NCBI RefSeq assembly: GCF_036711975.1
Contig: NC_091975.1
Span: forward strand, 8,496,501 to 8,560,500
DNA length: 64,000 bases
Reading direction: 5' to 3'
Source: Onthophagus taurus
Taxonomy: Eukaryota > Arthropoda > Insecta > Coleoptera > Scarabaeidae
Part shown: positions 32,785 through 45,500 of the stretch, in pieces
How the letters are laid out: every line of letters starts with the position of its first letter
How positions within the stretch are numbered: the stretch's first letter is position 1
Translations under genes and position numbers: made by a program
The notes under the pieces: generated by a model
What the model saw: the letters and a program-made list of their open reading frames with translations, nothing else
Database searches by the model: none
What the model was told of the DNA's origin: nothing

Positions 32785-34711
32785 TGTTACGTTTTTATTT
32801 TTTTTTCGTTCTTAGTGTTTCTTCTCAATAGACAGGTAGCAAAATTTGTTTTATATTTTTTTTTGTTTCAGCAGCAGAATTCGAGAATCCTTTGTCCTTA
32901 CCTTTCCTTTTACCCATTAGATGTCGTTATTCCTTATTTCTTTAAAATTTTTGTTTGCAAAATATCTATTAATAATCTTATTAATTTTTTTTTGGGAGGG
33001 GAGGTTTTTTTTTTTCTTTTGTTTGTTAATAAGGGATTTAGTTTTTAAATGAAAGACAAATGTTTAATACCTACAGTATTTATTTTGACTTTTACTTTTG
33101 GGAGTTGCGCGATAAGGTACATTTTTTTTTGAAATTCGAGTCGAGTATAAATTCGGACGGGTTTTGAAAACTCGGTCTCTTTGGTTTTGGTGACAATTCT
33201 CTCCGTCGGTGGTGAAGAAAAGCAACGACGAGTGTAATTCAGCGTAGATAGACATTTTGGAAAATTTGCGATTAAATTTTGGCGTCTTGAAGCTAATCCG
33301 AAGTCATCGGAAATATCACTCCCGTTGAAAAGTCGCGGTTAAGTCTTTTCTATAACCCGACCCGGATATTTTAACCGGATTTAATATTTTTCACCATATT
33401 CCATAAATTTTGGGCGTAGACCTCGACCAACTGAGGTAAGAATTGCTTATTTCGGTTAATCATAACTTTTCCCATCCATATCACAACATTCTTATTATTT
33501 ATTGATTAGCATAATTTCATTGATTAGATTTACCCTTTTCATTGAAGGAAAAAAAAAAAGAAAATCAACCGTTCACACTTACATCCGTTCATTCTTTTCA
33601 TCCATTCCCTTAGCGAATTTTTTTTTCTAATCGGTAATTACGATCCGTAGGTCTTTTTTTTTTTGGGGGAACCATTTTTGTTAATGAAATTCTTGGTCCT
33701 AAAATTCTGAGCACATTTTAATAACTTCAATACCACTGGATATCCACTCCTTACCATACCATCTCGAAGGAAGCTGCTGAAGATCATCCAACTCATACCT
33801 TTTCGAAGTTGACTATGAAAATATAAAAAAAAAGAAGACAACTTAAGGTCAGATCAACAATTCGTTTTAAACTTTGAATTTTTTTTTTATTCTACTTTAT
33901 TGTCTGTTTACTGTTTCAATTATTAAGATTGATAATTCAATTTTTTTTGTACATTATAATAATACTTACCTAGTATAATTTAGGATCTTATTTTTTTTTA
34001 AAAAAAAAAAAAAAAAGAATAACATACAAACTAAATTTAGGATATATAATTTTGTTTTGTTTTGAATTTGCGAATCAGTTGATTATAATTTATTTTTTTT
34101 TACTTTTGTAAAAGAGTTTAATTGGTATATTTTTTTTGTTATTTTGAAATTCAATTTTTTTTTTTAATTTTTTAATCGATTTCTGAAACAAGTACTTGAG
34201 GTAGACAATCGGTGTCGCGGTCAATCAGGTGTTTCATTTTTTTTTTTTGGTTATCCAATTAAATCTTCTTAGTTTCATTTTTTTTTTTGATATTTATTTT
34301 TCGTTAGGTTGATATTTATTTTGATTTGATTTAACCTATATTTTATTTTATTTTATTTGATTTTTTTTTTGCAATATATATATCATTTTGCTTACCTGCA
34401 TCTATTGAGTTTCTTTATTTTCTCTCTATATCTTTGTGTTGTTAAATTTTCGTTATTGTATGAACTCTTGTTTCCAACATCACTTCACAATCAGTGCCCG
34501 TTGCGAATTAACGGATTGTGTGGCGCCTTAAATAAATCGAACCTTCCCTTCTCCAAACGAGTTTGCCGGGGAGTTCGCAACAAACTGGTTAGGTTTAACG
34601 ATAACGTAAATTGTTTTGCGGGTTGTGTGTCGATCGGGTAACAATTTCAAAAATTGTCATAATTTTCATTTCGGGTGCGTTTTGGTTTACCTTTTTTTTT
34701 AAGGCGTAACA
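32785..34711 (+). repeat. 3' LTR (1,927 bp)
   Basis: Begins TGTTACG after the polypurine tract and ends GGCGTAACA. Differs from the 5' LTR mainly by one-base changes in T runs. Confidence 0.95.
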
Positions 34712-35300
34712 AAACGTTATTTCTTAAAGCAAAAAATGGTTTAAATATGTTTTCGTAAATAAATAAAGTTGGGTTTATTTTCGATTAATTAATAACTTTA
34801 AATCTGACGTGAGCTGTCAAATTAAAAATGAGGTTAAAAATGACAACCTCAAATTTTATTTCAATTAAAACTTAAAAATCGTTTATTGAACTAATTATTA
34901 ATACGATTATTGTTATTTTATTTCCTCAAAATAATTTTTATTTTAATTCATTGGGTACTATTAAAATTAACATCTTCAAATGTAATTTATAATTTACTAC
35001 CAACCTAAATGATGTGATAAAAAAATTTAAAAATACAAATTTTATTTAAATTTGTTATTATTGATATTTAATTTGCGCAAACTTTATAAACGTTATTTCT
35101 TAAAGCAAAAAATGGTTTAAATATGTTTTCGTAAATAAATAAAGTTAGATTTATTTTTGATTAATTAATAATTTTAAATCTGACATAATATGTCAAATTA
35201 AAAAAAAGAGGTTAAAGAGGCATAACCTCAAATTTTATTTGAATTAAAATTTAAAAATCGTTTAAATTAATTAAATTTGAACAAATAAAATACAGTGATT
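34712..35300. repeat. Satellite B / repeat F remnant, right of the Gypsy insertion
   Basis: Continues the unit broken at 26177 (AAACGTTATTTCTTAAAGCA), followed by further diverged units with TTTTCGTAAATAAATAAAGT and CTGACGTGAGCTGTC, and ends near ATTTGAATTAAAATTTAAAA, a boundary seen at other copies. Confidence 0.85.
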
Positions 35301-35304
35301 TAAA

Positions 35305-35358
35305 TATATGTACACTGCCTTTTTTGTAACGATTAATTCATTAATTAATGTACATTTT
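35305..35358 (+). repeat. Duplicate of a SPARC 3' UTR segment
   Basis: ATGTACACTGCCTTTTTTGT, AACGATTAA and TAATGTACATTTT repeat the SPARC 3' UTR at about 25623-25663, with a 12-bp insertion in this copy. It lies at the end of the satellite B remnant that follows the gene. Confidence 0.75.
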
Positions 35359-36195
35359 AGTCAGATCCAGAATTGAATATGGTTTGTGGATACTGATGCC
35401 TAATCCTAAAATTATGATAAGTAAACTTCAGGTAACATGTTATGAAGCTTATATAGCTATACTGAGATCTTCCCCAACAAATGCGTTAACCTGCTTCAAT
35501 CTATTGAAATTAGAGCAAGATTATTGTGTACTAGATTTCTGATTAAAAGTCATAGAATCGCCCTTTGATTGCTAAAATCTACTCAAAACTCAAGCCTGCT
35601 ATCCCAAATTAATACAGAAAACAAAAACATGACATGCACACCTTGGAATTTGTCCCAGGATCATATAAATGCTTAAGATCAAACAGTGGAATGATTGGTG
35701 TGGTAGGTAAGGAGATTAAGCAATACATAAAGAACACATGACCGGATGCACATTGCATATATACTGACGGTTTAGTGGTTCAAGAGCCGAAAAGTATTTC
35801 ATGCGGAATTTATGTCCCTTCATTCAGATCAATTAACTATTTTTTCTGTAGAGGCTTACGCCCGCCATCTTAAGAGCAATTGCACTAGCCCAAACCTTAA
35901 AAAGAAATTACGTCCTTATATCAGTAGAGTTTTAAGTCTATTCTATTTGGCATATCAGAAAGATGTTAATATCACACTGGTATGGGTGATATGCGAATGA
36001 CTGAAAATGAAAAAGTTTCCGAATTGGCGAACAGGGGACACCAGGATTATTTCAGCAAGATATTGATGACATAAATCATCAATGGAAACAAGAGTGGACT
36101 AGAAGCAGTTCAACTAAAGGGATTAGGTACGCTATTTCATGCTTCAAAAAAAGTTCTGCTTTAGTAAACTAAGAATAGGACATGAGCTATGAGCT
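35358..36195 (+). pseudogene. Decayed LINE pol fragment (RT thumb to RNase H)
   Basis: The plus strand encodes, with many stops and shifts, the C-terminal part of a LINE polyprotein: VRSRIEYGLWILMPNPKIMI, then SSPTNALTCFNLLKLEQDY, then an RNase H region with CIYTDGL-like sequence near 35758 and FSVEAYA near 35840, followed by VSELANRGH-like sequence near 36020. The presence of RNase H fits I/R1/LOA-type elements. It differs from the LINE at 1126-1903. Non-functional. Confidence 0.7.
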
Positions 36196-39100
36196 AGTGA
36201 TAGTGCAAAACTAGGTGAACTTGGACTTGCTATAAACTAGTCCCTATTCATGTAGGCAAGTTTTTAATGACTATCAACTAATTTTTAGTCATTTTGAGCA
36301 ACATGGATTGTTTAAAAACTAGTTGTTAATCATTTAGACAAGTATAAAATTATGCTTAACCAGTTATCAATGATTTTGAATAACATGAGATGGTTATGAC
36401 CTTTTTTGTAAACATTTGGAACAATTTTGTTACGTTATAAAGCAATTTTAGACAATGTTGGTGCAGTTTTCAGTCATTCTGAGCAACCTGAACTTGCTAT
36501 AAACTAGTCCTTATAAATTTAGACAAGTTTTTAATGACTATCAACTAATTTTCAGTCATTTTGAGCAACATGGATTGTTTAAAAACGAATTGTTAATGAT
36601 TTAGACAAGTATAAAATTATGCTCAACCAGTTATCAATGATTTTGAAGAACATGTGATGGTTATAAACTTATTTCTAATCATTTGGAACAATTTTGTTAC
36701 GTTATAAAGCAATTTTAGACACTGTTGGTGCAGTTTTCAGTCATTCTGAGCAACCTGAACTTGCTATAAACTAGTCTTTATACGTTTAGACAAGTTTTTA
36801 ATGACTATCAACTAGTTTTCAGTCATTTTGAGCAACATGGATTGTTTAAAAACTAGTTGTTAATGATTTAGACTAGTATAAAATTGCGCTTAACCAGTTT
36901 TCAATGATTTTGAATAACATGAGATGGTTATGACCTTTTTTGTAAACATTTGGAACAATTTTGTTACGTTATAAAGCAATTTTAGACAATGTTGGTGCAG
37001 TTTTCAGTCATTCTGAGCAACCTGAACTTGCTATAAACTAGTCCTTATACATTTAGACAAGTTTTTAATGACTATCAACTAATTTTCAGTCATTTTGAGC
37101 AACATGGATTGTTTAAAAACGAATTGTTAATGATTTAGACAAGTATAAAATTATGCTCAACCAGTTATCAATGATTTTGAAGAACATGTGATGGTTATAA
37201 ACTTATTTCTAATCATTTGGAACAATTTTGTTACGTTATAAAGCAATTTTAGACACTGTTGGTGCAGTTTTCAGTCATTCTGAGCAACCTGAACTTGCTA
37301 TAAACTAGTCTTTATACGTTTAGACAAGTTTTTAATGACTATCAACTAGTTTTCAGTCATTTTGAGCAACATGGATTGTTTAAAAACTAGTTGTTAATGA
37401 TTTAGACAAGTATAAAATTGCGCTTAACCAGTTTTCAATGATTTTGAATAACATGAGATGGTTATGACCTTTTTTGTAAACATTTGGAACAATTTTGTTA
37501 CGTTATAAAGCAATTTTAGACAATGTTGGTGCAGTTTTCAGTCATTCTGAGCAACCTGAACTTGCTATAAACTAGTCTTTATACGTTTAGACAAGTTTTT
37601 AATGACTATCAACTAGTTTTCAGTCATTTTGAGCAACATGGATTGTTTAAAAACTAGTTGTTAATGATTTAGACTAGTATAAAATTGCGCTTAACCAGTT
37701 TTCAATGATTTTGAATAACATGAGATGGTTATGACCTTTTTTGTAAACATTTGGAACAATTTTGTTACGTTATAAAGCAATTTTAGACAATGTTGGTGCA
37801 GTTTTCAGTCATTCTGAGCAACCTGAACTTGCTATAAACTAGTCCTTATACATTTAGACAAGTTTTTAATGACTATCAACTAATTTTCAGTCATTTTGAG
37901 CAACATGGATTGTTTAAAAACGAATTGTTAATGATTTAGACAAGTATAAAATTATGCTCAACCAGTTATCAATGATTTTGAAGAACATGTGATGGTTATA
38001 AACTTATTTCTAATCATTTGGAACAATTTTGTTACGTTATAAAGCAATTTTAGACACTGTTGGTGCAGTTTTCAGTCATTCTGAGCAACCTGAACTTGCT
38101 ATAAACTAGTCTTTATACGTTTAGACAAGTTTTTAATGACTATCAACTAGTTTTCAGTCATTTTGAGCAACATGGATTGTTTAAAAACTAGTTGTTAATG
38201 ATTTAGACAAGTATAAAATTGCGCTTAACCAGTTTTCAATGATTTTGAATAACATGAGATGGTTATGACCTTTTTTGTAAACATTTGGAACAATTTTGTT
38301 ACGTTATAAAGCAATTTTAGACAATGTTGGTGCAGTTTTCAGTCATTCTGAGCAACCTGAACTTGCTATAAACTAGTCCTTATACATTTAGACAAGTTTT
38401 TAATGACTATCAACTAATTTTCAGTCATTTTGAGCAACATGGATTGTTTAAAAACGAATTGTTAATGATTTAGACAAGTATAAAATTATGCTCAACCAGT
38501 TATCAATGATTTTGAAGAACATGTGATGGTTATAAACTTATTTCTAATCATTTGGAACAATTTTGTTACGTTATAAAGCAATTTTAGACACTGTTGGTGC
38601 AGTTTTCAGTCATTCTGAGCAACCTGAATTTGCTATAAACTAGTCTTTATACGTTTAGACAAGTTTTTAATGACTATCAACTAGTTTTCAGTCATTTTGA
38701 GCAACATGGATTGTTTAAAAACTAGTTGTTAATGATTTAGACAAGTATAAAATTGCGCTTAACCAGTTTTCAATGATTTTGAATAACATGAGATAGCTAT
38801 GAAGTTATTTTTAATCATTTTGAACAATTTTGCTACCTTATAAAACAAGTTTAGACACTGTTGGTGCAGTTTTCAATCGTTTTGAGCAACTTAGACTTGC
38901 TACAAACTAGTTCTTATACATTTAGACAAGTTTTTAATGACTATCAACTAGTTTTCAGTCATTTTGAGCAACATGGGTTGTTTAAAAACTAGTTGTTAAT
39001 CATTTAGACAAGTATAAAATTATGCTCAACCAGCTTTCAATGATTTTGAATAACCTGAGATGGCTATGAACTTATTTGTAAACATTTGGAACATTTTGCT

Positions 39101-39905
39101 ACGTTCTAAAGCAATTTTGGACAATGTTGGTGCAGTTTTCAGTCATTCTGAGCAACCTGAACTTGTTATAAATTAATCCTTATACATTTAGAAAAGTTTT
39201 TAGTGACTATCAACTAATTTTCAGTCATTTTGAGCAACATAGATTGTTTAAAAACTAGTTGTTAATGATTTAGACAAGTATAAAATTATACTCAACCAGT
39301 TATCAATGATTTTGAACAACATGAGATGGTTATGAACTTATTTCTAATTATTTGCAATTTTGGACAATGTTGGTGCAGTTTTCAGTCATTCTGAGCAACC
39401 TGAACTTGCTATAAACTAGTCTTTATACATTTAGACAAGTTTTTAATGACCATCAACTAGTTTTCAGTCATTTTGAGCAACATGGATTGTTTAAAAATTA
39501 GTTGTTAATGATTTAGACAAGTATAAAATTATGCTCAACCAGTTTTCAATGATTTTGAATAACATGAGATCGCTATGAAGTTATTTTGAAATATTTTGCT
39601 GCCTTATAAAGCAATTTTAGACAATGTTGGTGCAGTTTTCAATCGTTCTGAGCAACCTAGACTTGCTACAAACTAGTTCCTATACATTTAGACAAGTTTT
39701 TCATAACTATCAACTAGTTTTCAGTCATTTTGAGCAACATGGATTGTTCAAAAACTAGTTGTTAATAATTTAGACAAGTATAAAATTATGCTCAACCAGT
39801 TATCAATGATTTTGAACAACATGAGATGGTTATGAACTTATTTCTAATCATTTGGAACAATTTTGCTACTTTATAAAGCAATTTTAGAGAATGTTGATGC
39901 AGTTT
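36195..39905. repeat. Satellite C array, 267-bp unit, about 14 copies
   Basis: GAGCAACCTGAACTTGCTAT recurs at 267-bp spacing (36481, 36748, 37015 and 37282). Each unit is itself built of three related parts of about 82, 82 and 103 bp, each opening with a form of TCAGTCATTTTGAGCAAC. Two unit variants (TTGCGCTTAACCAGTTTTC and TTATGCTCAACCAGTTATC) mostly alternate, giving a 534-bp higher-order period. Units after about 38790 are more diverged and partly deleted, as expected at an array edge. Confidence 0.95.
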
Positions 39906-40112
39906 TCAACCTAGAACTTAGATACTTTCTAGGTCTAGTGTTAGTTCTAGTTTTACATTTGCAGTGTCACTAGAACTGACATTAGACCTAGAATCATTTG
40001 GGTTTAGCCGCAAGTCTCTAAAGACGGCTAGACCCGAATGATTCTAGTTCTAGATATAGTGTTAGTTCTAGTTTTACACTAGCACTGTTACTAACACTAT
40101 AACTAGAACTAA
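39905..40112. repeat. CTAGTTCTAG-type hairpin repeat, copy 1
   Basis: Words such as TCTAGGTCTAGTGTTAGTTC flank a hairpin at about 40009-40044 (GGGTTTAGCCG paired with CGGCTAGACCC). Relatives lie at 60330-60420, 60905-61140 and 61790-61985. A non-coding MITE-like family. Confidence 0.7.
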
Positions 40113-40630
40113 AGCATTTATTATTATTATTGTTATAGATCCGGTATTTTTAATGAGCTATAACGGACACTAATATACTTTTTTTAGGACTGTATGTAGA
40201 CTTTTTTGGGTTAAAGATTCCCCTTGATTAATAATAACTTATATAGTTTTTATGTAAAATATAAAAATAATATGGACTACTTACATGTTTTGTTAAAAAA
40301 TTTCATTGAATTACATTTCGGGAGCTGAGATATCATCATTTTTCGGGCTGTATGTAGACTTTATTGTACCACTGTACATAAAAATTAACCTCAAAAGTCA
40401 TTTAACTAAAACAAAAATAAATCTTTTTAATGAATTTAATTTAATTTTATTTATTTAATTGATTAGAATGAGCCTAATTAATTAAATAATTAATTAAAAA
40501 ACAACAATTTCGAATTAATTTAAATTAGAATGATACCAACATAAATTTTAGTGGGAACTAAAAAAACCGTTAAAAAATTAAAACCGTTTCCCTCCAATTT
40601 CCTCGAAAGACGTTTAACGTTCAGAATCGA
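40113..40630. other. Intergenic stretch with no recognised gene
   Basis: AT-rich DNA. GGACTGTATGTAGACTTTTT near 40187 and GGGCTGTATGTAGACTTTAT near 40345 are two similar words in direct orientation, perhaps from a degraded element. No coding signal is seen. Confidence 0.4.
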
Positions 40631-40814
40631 TAAACGCCATCTTGGCTTGAGTGCAAACGGAGCGTTTCTATTGGTCGAAATAGGCCACGTGACTCTTTAG
40701 CGCTTGCGCTTTTGCCCGAGTTGAGTGTTTGGCGCGCGTAGCATTAACACTCGAGAACCTGTCGGTGAACGAGCTACGTTTGATTTGAAAGAGCTTGCTT
40801 GTAATTTAAAAAAA
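40625..40814 (+). promoter_or_regulatory. H2A.V promoter and 5' UTR
   Basis: A GC-richer block ahead of the histone gene with AAACGCCATCTTGGC near 40634 (YY1/Pho-like), ATTGG near 40672 (inverted CCAAT), CCACGTGAC near 40683 (E-box) and GCGCGCG near 40732. Such factors are typical of constitutively expressed genes. Assignments are by motif only. Confidence 0.55.
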
Positions 40815-41501
40815 ATGGTAAGTTTTAACGTTTTGATAATTAATTAAATGAAAAATCCGATTTTCCGCGTACATATTTCGATCGTTCGTTTAAATTCGTT
40901 TAATTCGTAGGCTGGAGGTAAAGCTGGGAAGGATTCAGGGAAAGCCAAAGCGAAGGCGGTTTCGAGATCTGCACGTGCGGGTTTACAGGTAAATACACAA
41001 ATTAAATAAAAATCATCGATAAAAAATGACGTTAAAAAAAATAGACGCCAATTAAGAGGTTATGATTTAGATTTAATGTTTTTTAAGATTTTGGTGTTAA
41101 TTTTTGGTTATAGTTTCCAGTGGGGAGGATTCATAGGCACTTAAAGAACCGTACAACAAGTCACGGACGCGTTGGGGCCACAGCAGCCGTTTATTCGGCT
41201 GCTATTTTGGAATATCTAACCGCGGAGGTAAGCTTTCATAAAATGGCCGCCATTTTTTGTTTATAGGTTAGGTTCGTTCATGTTTATTAAATAAATTTTT
41301 TTTTAGGTGCTTGAATTAGCTGGTAACGCATCGAAAGATTTAAAAGTGAAACGTATCACGCCGCGTCATCTTCAATTAGCTATTCGTGGTGATGAGGAAT
41401 TGGACAGTTTGATAAAAGCAACAATTGCAGGTGGTGGTGTAATTCCGCATATTCATAAATCGTTAATCGGAAAGAAAGGGGCACACTCTCAGCCTGCTTA
41501 G
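40815..41501 (+). CDS. His2Av: Histone H2A.Z / H2A.V variant
   Basis: Four exons, 40815-40817 (ATG only), 40911-40988, 41114-41227 and 41307-41501, encode 129 residues. It replaces H2A in nucleosomes near promoters and in heterochromatin. The sequence follows H2A.Z almost exactly: [98 protein letters not shown] and [10 protein letters not shown]. The presence of introns fits a replacement variant, not a replication-dependent histone. The tail ends GAHSQPA: it keeps an SQ dipeptide but lacks the terminal aromatic residue of the Drosophila H2Av SQAY phosphorylation motif. A non-coding gap to the AATAAATAAATAAA near 42079 gives a 3' UTR of about 0.6 kb. Confidence 0.97.
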
Positions 41502-42078
41502 GTTGATTTAAATAACCGCTACGTTTAATTATAAACTATTACTACTACTGCTGTATGTACAAAATTTACTTTAATTAATAATGACTTAAAATGAAATCAA
41601 TGAAAAAAGAAACTAACTAACTGATGATGATGATGTGGTGTCTCAATGATGTGTTTTAATATTGTTGAACGCGTTCATTACCTGCCATAGTGTAGCGGAA
41701 TTTTTTTTAAATAATAATTTAAATTTGTATGATGATTAAATAATGTGGGGTTTTTATAAAGGAGGCAAAATAAAAAAAATTGTGGGTGAATTTTTTTAGT
41801 AAGGGAAGAGTACTGCTATTCTGTTAATGTGCCTTCACATTTGATGAAAAAAAAAGTATATATGAATATAAATATATTTAGAATGTAAAGGAACTTTTGA
41901 AACGTATCAGGATATTTTTTTGTTATAATGTTAGAATAGATTTTTTTTTAATGTGTAATAATAATACATAGTATTTTTACGTTTCAGTGAGAAAGTTTCG
42001 GTTTAGTTATTAGAAATGTAAGATGTTTCTTCTGTGTTCTTTGAGTACATTTTAATTTTTTTTTTGTTCTGGTATAGA

Positions 42079-42092
42079 ATAAATAAATAAAT
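42079..42092 (+). terminator. H2A.V polyadenylation signal cluster
   Basis: Overlapping AATAAA motifs (AATAAATAAATAAA) about 580 nt after the stop, before the transposon end at 42168. No histone stem-loop was noticed after the stop, as expected for a polyadenylated variant. Confidence 0.55.
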
Positions 42093-42408
42093 TTCTTACA
42101 CAAAATTATTATTTTCTAAACGTTCCCTTAATAATGCCAAATAAACTCGTCTATTTTAATTACTATACAGGTGTCTCGCGTAACTGACTCATTCGGAACT
42201 TTCGATCTAAAATGTTTTCAAAATGGCTGTCTCTACCGGAAATAGAATGCTATAGTTTTTAACCGTTTTACCAAAGACATCTGAATCTGACTACTGTAAA
42301 GTGGACACTTTTAGCCACCCCCAAACGAAAAAAATTCGCCACAAGTAAACACAAATGTGCTCCTCGTATCTGACTACTGCTAATTGTATCTAAAATTACC
42401 CTCTATAA

Positions 42409-42566
42409 CAGTGGTGTCCACTAATTTTTGATCAAGATCGACTTTTTATATAAATGTCTTGCCAAGATCGACTGAAGGGTTTAAATAAAATTAAATATTT
42501 ATATATTTTACAGGATATATTTCAGATTCATGATTTTCTTGGCGATCGACCTTATGGCCACCACTG
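42409..42566. mobile_element. 158-bp hAT-type MITE
   Basis: Ends CAGTGGTGTCCA and TGGCCACCACTG are inverted copies with the CAGTGGTG start common in hAT elements. GATCAAGATCGAC and GGCGATCGACC extend the match inward. No 8-bp duplication is visible, and the right end abuts satellite D. Confidence 0.65.
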
Positions 42567-45500
42567 ATTTAGAGCTTATCTTTTTATGGATCTAGTCTTT
42601 ATGGTTCATTACTAAGGTTTTATGTATAAAAAGTATTTCCTCATCGCGTTTAGTTTTTGAGTTATGATTGAGTTAATTTTCAACAATTTTGATGTTTAAT
42701 CGATTTAGAGCTTATAAATAAAAAATGGTAATAATTGGGTTCAATCTTGTTATGGATCTAGTCTTTATTGCCCATTACTAAGGTTTTATGTATAACAAAT
42801 ATTTCCCCATCGCTTTTAGTTTTTGAGTTAATTTTCGAAAATCAACAATTTTGATGTTTAATCGATTTAGAGCTTATAAATAAAAAATGGTAATAATTGG
42901 GTTCAATCTTGTTATGGATTTAATCTTTATGGACCATTACTAAGGTTTTATGTATAAAAAATATTTCCCCATCGCTTTTAGTTTTGAGTTAATTTTCGAA
43001 AATCAACAATTTTGATGTTTAATCGATTTAGAGCTTATAAATAAAAAATGGTAATAATTGGGTTCAATCTTGTTATGGATTTAATCTTTATAGCCCATTA
43101 CTAAGGTTTTATGTATAAAAAGTATTTCCCCATAGCTTTTAGTTTTTGAGTTATGATTGAGTTAATTTTCAACAATTTTGATGTTTAATCGATTTAGAGC
43201 TTATAAATAAAAAATGGCAATAATTGGGTTCAATCTTGTTATGGATTTAATCTTTATGGACCATTACTAAGGTTTTATGTATAATAAGTATTTCCCCATC
43301 GCTTTTAGTTTTTGAGTTATGATTGAGTTAATTTTCAACAATTTTGATGTTTAATCGATTTAGAGATTATAAATAAAAAATGGTAATAATTGGGTTCAAT
43401 CTTGTTATGGATTTAACTTTTATGGACCATTACTAAGGTTTTATGTATAAAAAATATTTCCCCATCACTTATAGTTTTTGAGTTAATTTTCGAAAATCAA
43501 CAATTTTGATGTTTAATCGATTTAGAGCTTATAAATAAAAAATGGTAATAATTGGATTCAATCTTGTTATGGATTTAATCTTTATGGACCATTACTAAGG
43601 TTTTATGTATAAAAAATATTTCCCCATCGCTTTTAGTTTTGAGTTAATTTTCGAAAATCAACAATTTTGATGTTTAATCGATTTAGAGCTTATAAATAAA
43701 AAATGGTAATAATTGGGTTCAATCTTGTTATGGATTTAATCTTTATAGCCCATTACTAAGGTTTTATGTATAAAAAGTATTTCCCCATAGCTTTTAGTTT
43801 TTGAGTTATGATTGAGTTAATTTTCAACAATTTTGATGTTTAATCGATTTAGAGCTTATAAATAAAAAATGGCAATAATTGGGTTCAATCTTGTTATGGA
43901 TTTAATCTTTATGGACCATTACTAAGGTTTTATGTATAATAAGTATTTCCCCATCGCTTTTAGTTTTTGAGTTATGATTGAGTTAATTTTCAACAATTTT
44001 GATGTTTAATCGATTTAGAGATTATAAATAAAAAATGATAATAATTGGGTTCAATCTTGTTATGAATTTAGTTTTTATGATCCATTACTAAGGTTTTATG
44101 TATAAAAAGTATTTCCCCATCGCTTTTAGTTTTTGAGTTATAATTGAGTTAATTTTCGAAAATCAACAACTTTGCTGTTTAATCGATTTAGAGCTTATAA
44201 ATAAAAAATAATAATAATTGGGTTGAATCTTGTTATGGATTTAATCTTTATGGACCATTACTAAGGTTTTATGTATAAAAAGTAGTTCCCCATAGCTTTT
44301 AGTTTTTGAGTTATGATTGAGTTAATTTTCAACAATTTTGATGTTTAATCGATTTAGAGCTTATAAATAAAAAATGGCAATAATTGGGTTCAATCTTGTT
44401 ATGGATTTAATCTTTATGGACCATTACTAAGGTTTTATGTATAATAAGTATTTCCCCATCGCTTTTAGTTTTTGAGTTATGATTGAGTTAATTTTCAACA
44501 ATTTTGATGTTTAATCGATTTAGAGATTATAAATAAAAAATGGTAATAATTGGGTTCAATCTTGTTATGGATTTAACTTTTATGGACCATTACTAAGGTT
44601 TTATGTATAAAAAATATTTCCCCATCACTTATAGTTTTTGAGTTAATTTTCGAAAATCAACAATTTTGATGTTTAATCGATTTAGAGCTTATAAATAAAA
44701 AATGGTAATAATTGGATTCAATCTTGTTATGGATTTAATCTTTATGGACCATTACTAAGGTTTTATGTATAAAAAATATTTCCCCATCGCTTTTAGTTTT
44801 GAGTTAATTTTCGAAAATCAACAATTTTGATGTTTAATCGATTTAGAGCTTATAAATAAAAAATGGTAATAATTGGGTTCAATCTTGTTATGGATTTAAT
44901 CTTTATAGCCCATTACTAAGGTTTTATGTATAAAAAGTATTTCCCCATAGCTTTTAGTTTTTGAGTTATGATTGAGTTAATTTTCAACAATTTTGATGTT
45001 TAATCGATTTAGAGCTTATAAATAAAAAATGGCAATAATTGGGTTCAATCTTGTTATGGATTTAATCTTTATGGACCATTACTAAGGTTTTATGTATAAT
45101 AAGTATTTCCCCATCGCTTTTAGTTTTTGAGTTATGATTGAGTTAATTTTCAACAATTTTGATGTTTAATCGATTTAGAGATTATAAATAAAAAATGGTA
45201 ATAATTGGGTTCAATCTTGTTATGGATTTAACTTTTATGGACCATTACTAAGGTTTTATGTATAAAAAATATTTCCCCATCACTTATAGTTTTTGAGTTA
45301 ATTTTCGAAAATCAACAATTTTGATGTTTAATCGATTTAGAGCTTATAAATAAAAAATGGTAATAATTGGATTCAATCTTGTTATGGATTTAATCTTTAT
45401 GGACCATTACTAAGGTTTTATGTATAAAAAATATTTCCCCATCGCTTTTAGTTTTGAGTTAATTTTCGAAAATCAACAATTTTGATGTTTAATCGATTTA

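Larger units (their letters stand above)
26178..34711 (+). mobile_element. Full-length Ty3/Gypsy LTR retrotransposon, 8.5 kb
   Basis: Two nearly identical LTRs (26178-28106 and 32785-34711) bound by TGTTAC...GTAACA enclose a primer-binding site, gag, pol and a polypurine tract. The 4-bp AAAC is duplicated at 26174-26177 and 34712-34715, and the flanks together rebuild one satellite-B unit (TTTATAAACGTTATTTC). LTR differences seen are only one or two bases in homopolymer runs, so insertion is recent. Gag and pol are open throughout, and no envelope gene follows pol. It looks competent for retrotransposition by sequence (inference). Confidence 0.97.
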
